A stretch of DNA of 33,002 nt, taken from the NCBI GenBank assembly GCA_900316745.1, contig ONEB01000017.1:1-33002 (forward strand), given 5' to 3'. Below, piece by piece: positions 1 through 6,934 of the stretch; the first letter of the stretch is position 1, and every line of letters begins with the position of its first letter. This stretch comes from an uncultured Eubacteriales bacterium (GTDB lineage: Bacteria > Bacillota > Clostridia > Oscillospirales > Oscillospiraceae). Both the position numbers and the translations under genes were made by a program. The notes under the pieces are model-generated. The model searched no databases. It saw only the letters and a program-made list of their open reading frames with translations, and was not told where the DNA came from.

Positions 1-72
1 GTTGATAGGCCGAAGGTGTAAGCGTGGTGACATGTTTAGCTGATCGGTACTAATAACCCGAGGGCTTGACCT
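1..72 (+). rRNA. 23S ribosomal RNA, 3' end (partial)
   Basis: The first bases match the conserved 3' end of bacterial 23S rRNA: a GCTGATCGGTACTAATA-like stretch followed by CGAGGGCTTGACC. The rest of the gene lies outside the window. The exact 3' end is estimated from the usual end just after GGCTTGACC. A spacer of about 70 bases follows; it contains a small hairpin (79-85 with 94-100) and a TTCAGTTTTGAAGG-type segment common after Bacillota 23S genes, probably part of the processing stem. Confidence 0.93.
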
Positions 73-145
73 ACAAGAATTTGCAGGCAGCCTTGCAAAT
101 GATTCTTCTCTGTTCAGTTTTGAAGGTGCAGACAGCACATGGTGT

Positions 146-220
146 GGCCCGTTGGTCAAGTGGTTAAGACGGGGGCCTCTCACGCCCCAAACGGGAGTTC
201 GACTCTCCCACGGGTCACCA
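146..220 (+). tRNA. tRNA-Glu (anticodon CTC)
   Basis: A complete cloverleaf is visible. The acceptor arms GGCCCGT and ACGGGTC pair, the anticodon stem GGGGC/GCCCC carries the loop CTCTCAC with anticodon CTC, the T arm contains GTTCGAC, and CCA is encoded at the 3' end. It is the first tRNA after the 23S gene and is probably cotranscribed with it. Confidence 0.95.
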
Positions 221-228
221 TTTTTCGA

Positions 229-304
229 GCACCATTAGCTCAGCTGGTAGAGCACCTGACTCTTAATCAGGGTGTCCAGGGTTCGAGTCCCTGATGGTGT
301 ACCA
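229..304 (+). tRNA. tRNA-Lys (anticodon CTT)
   Basis: The acceptor arms GCACCAT and ATGGTGT pair with one G-T wobble. The anticodon stem CCTGA/TCAGG holds the loop CTCTTAA, anticodon CTT. GGTTCGAGTCC forms the T arm and CCA is encoded. Eight bases separate it from tRNA-Glu. Confidence 0.95.
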
Positions 305-337
305 CCCATCGGATGTGTGTGGTACGCATCCGATGGG
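305..337 (+). terminator. Perfect hairpin after tRNA-Lys
   Basis: CCCATCGGATG at 305-315 is exactly complementary to CATCCGATGGG at 327-337, giving an 11-bp stem with an 11-base loop directly after the encoded CCA. An A-rich run, not a T-run, follows. It could therefore be a processing stem or a weak terminator rather than a classical intrinsic terminator. It separates the 23S-tRNA unit from the promoter of the 5S unit. Confidence 0.5.
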
Positions 338-349
338 AATAAAAAGTGC

Positions 350-378
350 TTGACATGTGCATAATTTTATAGTAGTAT
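350..378 (+). promoter_or_regulatory. Sigma-70-type promoter for the 5S/tRNA unit
   Basis: TTGACA at 350-355, a 17-base spacer and TAGTAT at 373-378 give a near-consensus housekeeping promoter. Transcription would start near 385, about 16 bases before the 5S gene. This lets the 5S, tRNA-Asn, CAT tRNA and tRNA-Trp be made independently of the 23S transcript. Confidence 0.8.
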
Positions 379-400
379 CTGGCTTAGCCATTTACTTCAA

Positions 401-574
<174 letters not shown>

Positions 575-579
575 AGACG

Positions 580-607
580 ATGCCGCCACTTTTTTTGGTG
601 GCGGCAT
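580..607 (+). terminator. Hairpin between tRNA-Asn and the CAT tRNA
   Basis: ATGCCGCCAC at 580-589 pairs perfectly with GTGGCGGCAT at 598-607 across an 8-base T-rich loop. A loosely T-rich stretch (TGATTCTTTTATG) follows. It may act as a partial terminator or as a processing stem between the tRNAs. Confidence 0.5.
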
Positions 608-619
608 TGATTCTTTTAT

Positions 620-696
620 GGGCCTTTAGCTCAGTCGGTCAGAGCAGCCGGCTCATAACCGGTCGGTCCCGGGTTCGAGTCCCTGAAGGCCCACCA
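620..696 (+). tRNA. tRNA with CAT anticodon (Met or Ile2)
   Basis: The acceptor arms GGGCCTT and AAGGCCC pair perfectly. The anticodon stem CCGG/CCGG holds CTCATAA, anticodon CAT, and CCA is encoded. A CAT anticodon can be elongator tRNA-Met or tRNA-Ile2 whose C34 is changed to lysidine. The acceptor and D-arm sequence resembles the Bacillota tRNA annotated as Ile2, but this cannot be settled by eye. Confidence 0.9.
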
Positions 697-715
697 GTTA
701 AAATGCATTTCATAT

Positions 716-791
716 AGGGGAATAGCTCAGTTGGTAGAGCGACGGTCTCCAAAACCGTAGGCCGAGGGTTCGAAGCCTTCTTCCCCTGCCA
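716..791 (+). tRNA. tRNA-Trp (anticodon CCA)
   Basis: The acceptor arms AGGGGAA and TTCCCCT pair perfectly. The anticodon stem ACGGT/ACCGT holds CTCCAAA, anticodon CCA. G is the discriminator base and CCA is encoded. It is the last gene of the stable-RNA block. Confidence 0.95.
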
Positions 792-794
792 AGG

Positions 795-830
795 AAAAGT
801 CCTGTAACTGTAATGGTTACAGGGCTTTTT
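795..830 (+). terminator. Intrinsic terminator of the rRNA/tRNA block
   Basis: AAAAGTCCTGTAAC (795-808) pairs with GTTACAGGGCTTTT (816-829), with one T-G pair. The descending strand ends in a T-run. It lies four bases after tRNA-Trp. The following 150 bases, up to the SLH gene, show no confident promoter. Confidence 0.85.
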
Positions 831-983
831 CGCGTCTTGAAACAGGCGTTTCTGCTTTTTTTCAGTGAACTGCGGATGAGCAGATTTTGTCACTCCGGAA
901 TGGCTTTCGCCTTTTAGATTTCTGGAACTATTTAGTAATTACAACGTCTAAACATTCATCGTATGTCATTTGGAGGTTTCAAC

Positions 984-1676
984 ATGAAAAAACTGGTTTC
1001 CTTGCTGCTGGCGCTGTGCCTGGTCTTTGCGCTCGGCGTCTCTGGCTTTGCGGCGAGCTTTCCCGCAAACGGTTTTTCCGACGTTTCCCGCTCCGCTTGG
1101 TATGCAGAGGCGGTTGATTTTGTTAATGCCAGCGGGCTGATGAACGGCGTCGGCAACAATCGGTTTGATCCCACCGGCACCGTCACGCGCGCCATGGTCA
1201 TAACGGTGCTCTATCGTCTGGCAGGCCAGCAGGATGTGAACGGCCAAAGCAATCCCTTCCGCGACGTGCCGAACGACCCCGGCTGCTGGTATCGCGACGC
1301 GGCGATCTGGGCTGTAAAGAACGGCGTGACTGACGGCGACGGCAGCGCAAACGTGTTTTCCCCGAATAAGGCCATCACCCGTGAGCAGATGGCCACGATG
1401 ATCGTTCGCTTCCTGCTGAACCAGGCAGAGCCGGACGACGCCTCCGCGCAGATGATCCAGCGGCTGGACGCAAAAACGTCCTCGGCGCTGCTCCAAAACG
1501 AGTTCCGGGATTCGACCTCCATCAGCTCCTGGGCTACCACGAGCGTGCTGATCTGTAAAGTGTCCGGAATTGTGGACGGCTACGAGGACGGCACTTTCCG
1601 CCCGCAGGCCACGCTCAGCCGAGCCGAGTGCGCACAGATCTTCCTGAATCTCTACACAATTGGAACGGAAGGCTGA
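984..1676 (+). CDS. Secreted S-layer homology (SLH) domain protein
   Basis: This 230-residue protein has a Sec signal peptide (KK, a Leu-rich core, then GFAAS around residue 24) followed by almost nothing except three SLH repeats. Repeat 1 (about residues 30-80) has FSDVSRSAWYAEAV and NRFDPTGTVTRA. Repeat 2 (about 85-150) has FRDVPNDPGCWY and NVFSPNKAITREQ. Repeat 3 (about 175-225) has YEDGTFRPQATLSRAE. SLH triplets bind pyruvylated secondary cell-wall polymers and hold proteins on the surface. With no effector domain, this one may coat the wall or cap binding sites. ATG 984 was chosen over an upstream in-frame codon because TGGAGG at 971-976 is well spaced and the signal peptide then starts correctly. 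It is a monocistronic-looking gene ahead of the subtilase cluster. Confidence 0.9.
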   Translation: MKKLVSLLLALCLVFALGVSGFAASFPANGFSDVSRSAWYAEAVDFVNASGLMNGVGNNRFDPTGTVTRAMVITVLYRLAGQQDVNGQSNPFRDVPNDPGCWYRDAAIWAVKNGVTDGDGSANVFSPNKAITREQMATMIVRFLLNQAEPDDASAQMIQRLDAKTSSALLQNEFRDSTSISSWATTSVLICKVSGIVDGYEDGTFRPQATLSRAECAQIFLNLYTIGTEG

Positions 1677-1728
1677 TCCGTTCGGCTGTTTTCACAAATC
1701 CAAGCTCTAATTTTCTATATCCCTGACC

Positions 1729-1757
1729 GCGACATGCGGACAGATTTGTGATATAAT
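1729..1757 (+). promoter_or_regulatory. Promoter of the subtilase cluster
   Basis: TATAAT at 1752-1757 follows GCGACA at 1729-1734 after 17 bases. The -10 is perfect and the -35 keeps the GACA half. A 9-bp inverted repeat (TCACAAATC 1692-1700 and GATTTGTGA 1743-1751) has its right arm abutting the -10, a position suited to an operator. The first subtilase starts about 50 bases downstream. Confidence 0.65.
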
Positions 1758-1809
1758 GAACATCATAGCAGAAGAATGACTATATTTTAATACTTTGAGG
1801 AGGAAGCAC

Positions 1810-2895
1810 ATGAAAAAGACGAAAAAACTGTTCGCCATGCTGATGATTCTGTGCATGCTCGTTCCGCTGTTCGGCATCTCCGCGCTGGCAGCTGACAAGA
1901 TGACCAACGACCCCGGCTCTGCCAAGCAGTGGGGCATGAAGGCCGTCGGCATGGACGAAGCCTGGGGCATGGGCCCCACCGGCAAGGGCGTCAAGGTCGG
2001 CATCATCGACTGCGGCCTTTCCACCGCCACAGGCGACATTGCCAGAAGCCGCGTTGAGGCCGGCCCGAACTACACCGGCTCCATCGGCAACTCCGCGACC
2101 GACATCGAAGGCCACGGCACCTTTGTCGCCGGCATCATCGGCGCGGCGAAGGACAACGGCGTCGGCATCGCGGGCGTCGCTCCCGAGTGCGATTTCTACA
2201 TCGTTAAGGCGCTCAGCGATATGGCGCAGGCCGTCGATGACTGCGTGGGTGCCGGATGCCAGGTGATCAACATGAGCATGGGCACAACCTACAGCAGCGA
2301 TGCGCTCAAGTCCGCCGTTGAACGCGCTCTCGCCGCCGGCGTGATCGTGGTCGCTTCCGTCGGCAACGAGGGCAACGCGACGGTCAACTATCCCGCAGCC
2401 TATCCCGGCGTCATCGGCGTCGGCGGCGTGGATCAGAATCTGAACGTCTGCAGCTTTTCCAACAAGAACGACAGCGTGTTCGTTGTGGCTCCCGGCGAGA
2501 AGGTCGCGAGCCTCAGCCTCCTGCCGGGCGTCGTCAGCACGAAGGACGGCACCAGCTTCTCCGCGCCCTATGTGGCCGGTCTGGCAGCCCTGCTCAAGCA
2601 GATGAACCCCGCCATGGATGCCGCGGCGTTCCAGGAGATCCTGGCTGCCACCAGCAAGGATCTGGGCGAAGCGGGTTATGACATCGAGGCGGGCAACGGC
2701 CTCATCCAGATTCCCGCTGCGCTCAGATATGCCGCCGAGAAATGGGGCTATGAGCTGAGTGACACAAGCGCTCCCACCGAGCCCGATCAGCCGTCCGGCA
2801 ACTGGAACATCTTCGATTTCAGCTGGCTGCGCGAGTTCTTCCAGAACATCATTCGCAACCTCTTCAAGGGCTTGATTCCCGGCATGAGCTTCTGA
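1810..2895 (+). CDS. Secreted subtilisin-family (S8) protease, copy 1
   Basis: A 361-residue exported serine protease. A signal peptide ends near ALAAD (residue 28). The S8 triad is complete: Asp67 in VGIIDCG, His102 in EGHGTFVAG and Ser249 in DGTSFSAPYVAG, with the oxyanion Asn186 in SVGNEGN. Only about 20 residues lie between the signal peptide and the start of the catalytic fold, too few for the usual I9 inhibitory propeptide. After the catalytic domain come a Pro-rich linker (about 320-332) and the tail WLREFFQNIIRNLFKG, shared with the two downstream paralogues. ATG 1810 follows GAGGAGGAAG. The protein probably works outside the cell in peptide supply or surface processing; its substrate is unknown. 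Confidence 0.93.
   Translation: MKKTKKLFAMLMILCMLVPLFGISALAADKMTNDPGSAKQWGMKAVGMDEAWGMGPTGKGVKVGIIDCGLSTATGDIARSRVEAGPNYTGSIGNSATDIEGHGTFVAGIIGAAKDNGVGIAGVAPECDFYIVKALSDMAQAVDDCVGAGCQVINMSMGTTYSSDALKSAVERALAAGVIVVASVGNEGNATVNYPAAYPGVIGVGGVDQNLNVCSFSNKNDSVFVVAPGEKVASLSLLPGVVSTKDGTSFSAPYVAGLAALLKQMNPAMDAAAFQEILAATSKDLGEAGYDIEAGNGLIQIPAALRYAAEKWGYELSDTSAPTEPDQPSGNWNIFDFSWLREFFQNIIRNLFKGLIPGMSF
2824..2871 (+). repeat. Conserved amphipathic tail segment, copy 1
   Basis: These 48 bases encode WLREFFQNIIRNLFKG near the C-terminus of subtilase 1. The DNA matches the equivalent segments of the next two subtilase genes (4023-4070, 5258-5305) at all but two or three positions, synonymous sites included. 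Confidence 0.85.
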
Positions 2896-2933
2896 ACAGA
2901 CACTGAACGTAATCCATTGCAAGGAGGAAGAAG

Positions 2934-4094
2934 ATGAAAAGCATTTTCCGCAAGAGTCTCACCCTGCTGATGGTTCTGTGTCTGCTCATTCCGCTGTTTT
3001 GCCTTTCGGCGTTCGCGGCAGACACGCCTGCAGATTATCAGTTTACCGAAGTCAAGGAGAGCAGCATTTCCGGCAGCCTGAAGGGCATTTCCAACGATCC
3101 CTTTTCCGCTCTGCAGTGGAATCTGAAGGCGATCGGGATGGAGGAAGCCTGGCGCTCCGGCCTCACCGGCAAGGGTGTGGTCGTCGCGATTGTGGACTCG
3201 GGTCTGTCCGACATGACGCTGGACATCGACAAGAGCCGTATCCTGCCCGGTAAAAACTGCGTCGGCGGCACCGGCGTAACCGACACGATCGGCCATGGCA
3301 CCTTTATCGCGGGCATCATCGGCGCGACGAAGGACAACCTCGTCGGCGTCGCGGGCATTGCGCCCGGCGTCACGATCGCGCCGATCAAGAGCTACGCCTC
3401 TTCCGAAACGGACTTTGCTGCGCAGGCCGCCGGCATTTACGCCGCGGTGGACGAATACCACTGCGACATCCTCAACATCAGCGCCGGCGATCCGGACATC
3501 GTGCCGGAGGTACAGGCCGCAATTCAGCACGCGCTGGACGAGGGTGTGATCGTGATCGCAGCCGCCGGCAACTCCGGGGACAATCAGCTGCTGTATCCTG
3601 CCTCCTATGACGGCGTCATTTCCGTCTCGTCTGTGGACAAGGATCTGGTGCTCAGCGCCACCTCCAACCGGAATGACCACGTGTTTGTCGCCGCACCCGG
3701 TGTCGGCGTGTACAGCCTCGGCAGATTGCCCGGCACCGTCACGCTCAGCAGCGGCACCAGCTTTGCCGCGCCGGTTGTTGCCGGCGTAGCGGCGCTGCTG
3801 AAGGAGGCCTGGCCGCAGATGACCGCGAACGACTTCAGGGAAATCCTGAAGAACTCCTGCAAGGATCTCAGCACCAAGGGCTATGATATCTACTACGGCT
3901 GGGGTCTCGTTCAGGCGCCCGACGCGATCCGCGCTGCCGCCGAGTATTTCGGTGATGAAGCGCCCGACATGTCTGCGCCGGACAATCCGGGCAGCGCCTG
4001 GAGCGACTTTTTCAGCTTCAACTGGCTGCGCGAGTTCTTCCAGAACATCATCCGCAACCTCTTCAAGGGGTGGAATCTGAACTTCTCGCTTTGA
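2934..4094 (+). CDS. Secreted subtilisin-family (S8) protease, copy 2
   Basis: A 386-residue paralogue of its neighbours. The signal peptide ends near AFAAD (residue 29). The catalytic residues are Asp88 (AIVDSG), His121 (IGHGTFIAG) and Ser276 (SGTSFAAP), with Asn213 (AAGNSGD) for the oxyanion hole. A short segment of about 25 residues (31-53) precedes the NDPFSALQWNL start of the fold and is not a recognisable I9 domain. The C-terminus repeats the WLREFFQNIIRNLFKG tail followed by WNLNFSL. ATG 2934 follows AAGGAGGAAG. The gap to copy 1 is 38 bases without a terminator, so the three genes look like one operon made by tandem duplication and then divergence of the substrate-binding parts. Confidence 0.93.
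   Translation: MKSIFRKSLTLLMVLCLLIPLFCLSAFAADTPADYQFTEVKESSISGSLKGISNDPFSALQWNLKAIGMEEAWRSGLTGKGVVVAIVDSGLSDMTLDIDKSRILPGKNCVGGTGVTDTIGHGTFIAGIIGATKDNLVGVAGIAPGVTIAPIKSYASSETDFAAQAAGIYAAVDEYHCDILNISAGDPDIVPEVQAAIQHALDEGVIVIAAAGNSGDNQLLYPASYDGVISVSSVDKDLVLSATSNRNDHVFVAAPGVGVYSLGRLPGTVTLSSGTSFAAPVVAGVAALLKEAWPQMTANDFREILKNSCKDLSTKGYDIYYGWGLVQAPDAIRAAAEYFGDEAPDMSAPDNPGSAWSDFFSFNWLREFFQNIIRNLFKGWNLNFSL
4023..4070 (+). repeat. Conserved amphipathic tail segment, copy 2
   Basis: It encodes WLREFFQNIIRNLFKG in subtilase 2. It is nearly identical in DNA to the copies at 2824-2871 and 5258-5305. Confidence 0.85.
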
Positions 4095-4123
4095 GATTTC
4101 AGTAATCGACAAGGAGAAAGAAT

Positions 4124-5329
4124 ATGAAAAACACCTTCCGTAAGGGTCTCGCGCTGTTGATGGCTCTGTGCCTGCTCGTGCCGCTGTTCGGCATTTCCGT
4201 GCTGGCGGAGAACGCAGAGGACCTGCCCATTGATTATCAGTTCAAAGACGTTGAGGTTCCGGACAATGACGGCGCGCAGGCGTTGTCCGCCGGCATGACG
4301 AACGATCCCTACTCCTCCCAGCAGTGGAATCTTGAAATGATCGGTATGGGGCAGGCGTGGCAGAGCGGTCTGACCGGAAAAGGCGTGCGCGTCGCGGTCA
4401 TCGATACCGGTGTTTACACGAACACAAACGACTTCGGCGACGGCCGCCTGGAGGCCGGCAAAAATCTTGTAAGCGAAACTGCGTCCACCAATGACACGAG
4501 AGGCCACGGCACCTTTGTCGCCGGTCTGATCGGCGCAGAGAAGGACAACGGCGTCGGCATCGCGGGCGTCGCGCCCGGCGTGACGATCGTTCCGATCAAG
4601 ACCTCGAACGACGGCTCAACCGCCGACGGTGTGAGCGCGCAGGCAATTCGCGCGGCGGTGGATGAATTCCACTGCGACGTGATCAACTACAGCTCCGGCT
4701 CCAAGGCGCTCATGTCCGGTGTGAAGGATGCGGTCAATTATGCCGTCAGCAAGGGTACCATCGTCGTCTGCTCGACCGGCAACGACGGCAACACAAGCCT
4801 GTATTACCCCGGCGCGCTGGAGGCGACCATCGGCGTCGGCAGCGTGGACAAATCGATGGTGCGCAGCTCCTTCTCGCACAACAACAGGAGCATTTTTGTC
4901 GTGGCGCCCGGTGAGGACTCCACGAGCCTTGGGCTGGGAAGCGGTTCCGTCCGCACGGCCAGCGGCACCTCCTACTCCGCTCCGCTGGTGGCGGGTCTTG
5001 CCGCACTGCTGAAGGAAGCACACCCCGAGATGAACACCAACGATTTCAAGGCCATCCTGCAGTCTTCCTGCAAAGATCTCGGAGAAGCGGGTTACGACTA
5101 TGAATACGGCTGGGGTCTGATTCAGGCGCCTGAGGCGATCAAGGCCGCGGCTACATACTTCGGTACGGAGGTTCCCGATATTCCCGATACGCCCGAAATG
5201 GAGCCCGAACCCGAGCCCGGCGAAGGATGGACCATTTGGGAGCTGTTCAACTTCAACTGGCTGCGCGAGTTCTTCCAGAACATCATCCGCAGCCTCTTCA
5301 AGGGCTGGTCCCCGAATCTGACCTTTTGA
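4124..5329 (+). CDS. Secreted subtilisin-family (S8) protease, copy 3
   Basis: A 401-residue paralogue. The signal peptide ends near VLAEN (residue 29). The triad is Asp94 (AVIDTG), His128 (RGHGTFVAG) and Ser283 (SGTSYSAP), with oxyanion Asn220 (STGNDGN). A region of about 30 residues (31-59) precedes the fold and is again too short for I9. A Glu/Pro linker (EMEPEPEPGEG) joins the catalytic domain to the tail WLREFFQNIIRSLFKG, in which one Asn has become Ser. ATG 4124 follows AAGGAG. The gene sits 29 bases after copy 2 and is followed by an intrinsic terminator, so it is the last gene of the protease operon. Confidence 0.93.
   Translation: MKNTFRKGLALLMALCLLVPLFGISVLAENAEDLPIDYQFKDVEVPDNDGAQALSAGMTNDPYSSQQWNLEMIGMGQAWQSGLTGKGVRVAVIDTGVYTNTNDFGDGRLEAGKNLVSETASTNDTRGHGTFVAGLIGAEKDNGVGIAGVAPGVTIVPIKTSNDGSTADGVSAQAIRAAVDEFHCDVINYSSGSKALMSGVKDAVNYAVSKGTIVVCSTGNDGNTSLYYPGALEATIGVGSVDKSMVRSSFSHNNRSIFVVAPGEDSTSLGLGSGSVRTASGTSYSAPLVAGLAALLKEAHPEMNTNDFKAILQSSCKDLGEAGYDYEYGWGLIQAPEAIKAAATYFGTEVPDIPDTPEMEPEPEPGEGWTIWELFNFNWLREFFQNIIRSLFKGWSPNLTF
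5258..5305 (+). repeat. Conserved amphipathic tail segment, copy 3
   Basis: It encodes WLREFFQNIIRSLFKG in subtilase 3. The DNA is almost the same as at 2824-2871 and 4023-4070, while the pre-catalytic regions and linkers of the three genes differ clearly. Confidence 0.85.
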
Positions 5330-5344
5330 TCATCCGAAAACCCG

Positions 5345-5380
5345 AAACGGGACTGCTGCGTGTTGCGGCAGTCCCGTTTT
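5345..5380 (+). terminator. Intrinsic terminator after the subtilase cluster
   Basis: AAACGGGACTGC (5345-5356) pairs perfectly with GCAGTCCCGTTT (5368-5379) and ends in a short T-run. It lies 15 bases after the stop of subtilase 3. Between it and the next gene (5381-5571) I see only the promoter described below. Confidence 0.85.
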
Positions 5381-5512
5381 CCATCCGCATCGCCGAAAGA
5401 TGGAGCTGCGAGCCGATCAAACGGGAGATCCTGAAGGAAATCACCGACGGCACGAGGAAGAGGACTTTGATAGACTTTTTGACATGCTGTGCAGTTAAGA
5501 ATACGTTTTGTC

Positions 5513-5541
5513 TTGCTGGATCGAACGCATTCTGCTAAAAT
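5513..5541 (+). promoter_or_regulatory. Promoter of the SGNH-SLH gene
   Basis: TTGCTG (5513-5518), 17 bases and TAAAAT (5536-5541), with an extended -10 TG at 5533-5534. Transcription would begin about 25 bases before the start codon at 5572. Confidence 0.55.
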
Positions 5542-5571
5542 GGGCTTGATTTCTTGAAACAGAGGCGCGTT

Positions 5572-6138
5572 ATGAAGCGCTTGCGTCGCGGGATCTGTAT
5601 TTTGCTGATGGCTGCTGTCCTTTCATCGCTCTGCGTTTGCTTCGGCGCGCAGAAGGATTACAGCGGCTATTCCTGTTATGTTTCGCTCGGCGACAGCATC
5701 GCCAATGGCATCGGAGAGAACAATATCTCCCATAAGTATATGCACCGCACGCCCGGAGCGTATCCCGACCGGATCGCGCATGCGACGGGGGCATATCTCA
5801 CGCAGCTCGGCTGCGGCGGTATGCGCACGGTGGAGCTGCGCGCGTGTCTGGAGCCTGACTATGTCATGCCGGATGAGTACGCGAATCATTTCACCCGCGC
5901 AAAGGTCGCGGAGATCCGGCAACTTTACAAGCCTGCGATTGCGCTCCCGGCTCTGTATGCGCAGGCGGTGTTTACCGACAGCGCGGCGATCAGTCGGTGG
6001 GCTGCGGCAGAGGTGACGCAGCTGCAGCGCGCCGGTGTGCTCGGCGGGTATCCGGACGGCTCGTTCCGCCCGCAGGGCGCCGTCACGCGCGAGGAGGCAT
6101 GCAAGATCCTCTGCGAAGCGATCCTGTATGGACTGTAA
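5572..6138 (+). CDS. Chimeric exported protein: SGNH/GDSL hydrolase start fused to one SLH repeat
   Basis: A 188-residue protein with a signal peptide (residues 1 to about 26). YVSLGDSIANGIG follows, the block I motif of SGNH/GDSL hydrolases with the nucleophile Ser42. The hydrolase part runs to about residue 120 (AKVAEIRQLYK) and then stops before the GxND and DxxH blocks. The sequence passes directly into a single SLH repeat (about 134-185: FTDSAAISRWAAAEV, GGYPDGSFRPQGAVTREEA). With the Asn and Asp/His catalytic residues missing, it is unlikely to be an active esterase. It looks like an in-frame deletion that joined the start of a wall-anchored SGNH enzyme to its own or a neighbour's SLH end. 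ATG 5572 follows AGAGG; an upstream TTG has no ribosome binding site. Confidence 0.75.
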   Translation: MKRLRRGICILLMAAVLSSLCVCFGAQKDYSGYSCYVSLGDSIANGIGENNISHKYMHRTPGAYPDRIAHATGAYLTQLGCGGMRTVELRACLEPDYVMPDEYANHFTRAKVAEIRQLYKPAIALPALYAQAVFTDSAAISRWAAAEVTQLQRAGVLGGYPDGSFRPQGAVTREEACKILCEAILYGL

Positions 6139-6162
6139 GAGATTTCGGATAGGAGGCTTTTT

Positions 6163-6888
6163 ATGAAAATCATTCTCTGCGGCAAAGGCGGCAGCGGCAA
6201 GAGCACGCTTGCTGCGCTCCTGGCGCGCGCTTACGCAGCGCACGGGAAAAACGTCCTTGTGATCGACTCGGACGAATCGAACTTCGGCCTGCACAAGCAG
6301 CTCGGCATGGAGCTGCCGGAGGATTTTACGCAGTATTTCGGACACAAGAAAGGCATCTTTCAGGACGGCGCGCAGGACGTCTTTGACGGCGGCTGGCATC
6401 TGGAGGACATTCCGGAGGGGTACTGCTCGCGCAGCGGCAGCATCCGCCTGATGGTGATCGGCAAGATCCATGATGCCGGCGAGGGCTGCGCGTGCGCGAT
6501 GGGCGCGCTCGCGAAGATCTTCCTTGAGCACCTCGTCCTGCGTGACGATGAGATCGTCATCGTCGATACCGAGGCCGGCGTGGAGCATTTCGGCAGGGGC
6601 GTGGACCAGTATGCCGACGCGATTTTGATGGTCGCGGACCCGTCCTTTGAATCCATTCAGCTCTCCGGCAAGATCTGCGAGATGGGCAGGAGCTTCTCAA
6701 AGCCGGTGTACATCGTTGTGAACCGAGCCACCGAAGCGCAGTTTGCCTGGATGAAGGACCACATGCCGAACCCGGAGGCCGTCATCGCGCGTGTGCCGAT
6801 GGATGACGATGTGTTCCTCGCCGGGATGAAAGGCGAAGCCATCACAAAGGAGCTTTCCGGGATCGAGACGATTCTTGAAAAGCTCTGA
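6163..6888 (+). CDS. CooC-type nickel-insertion/metallochaperone ATPase
   Basis: A 241-residue cytoplasmic P-loop ATPase of the MinD/CooC group. The deviant Walker A GKGGSGKST (residues 7-15) with its signature Lys8, VIDSDESN (33-40) and IVDTEAGVEHFGRG are all visible. Cys109 and Cys111 form the CxC pair in GEGCACAMG that binds metal between the two subunits of CooC, the ATPase that loads nickel into carbon monoxide dehydrogenase. No CODH gene is in the window. The next gene, 46 bases on, is a molybdopterin oxidoreductase, so the protein could serve a CODH elsewhere or have another metal client. ATG 6163 follows AGGAGG. Confidence 0.85.
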   Translation: MKIILCGKGGSGKSTLAALLARAYAAHGKNVLVIDSDESNFGLHKQLGMELPEDFTQYFGHKKGIFQDGAQDVFDGGWHLEDIPEGYCSRSGSIRLMVIGKIHDAGEGCACAMGALAKIFLEHLVLRDDEIVIVDTEAGVEHFGRGVDQYADAILMVADPSFESIQLSGKICEMGRSFSKPVYIVVNRATEAQFAWMKDHMPNPEAVIARVPMDDDVFLAGMKGEAITKELSGIETILEKL

Positions 6889-6934
6889 GACAGTTTGAAA
6901 GCGAACGGCCCACCGTCAGATCGGAGGCGAGGAC

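Noticed and set aside
1780-4507. Long minus-strand open frames opposite the subtilase genes
   Set aside because: They are shadows of GC-rich plus-strand genes. The plus frames carry signal peptides, catalytic motifs and ribosome binding sites; the minus frames have none.
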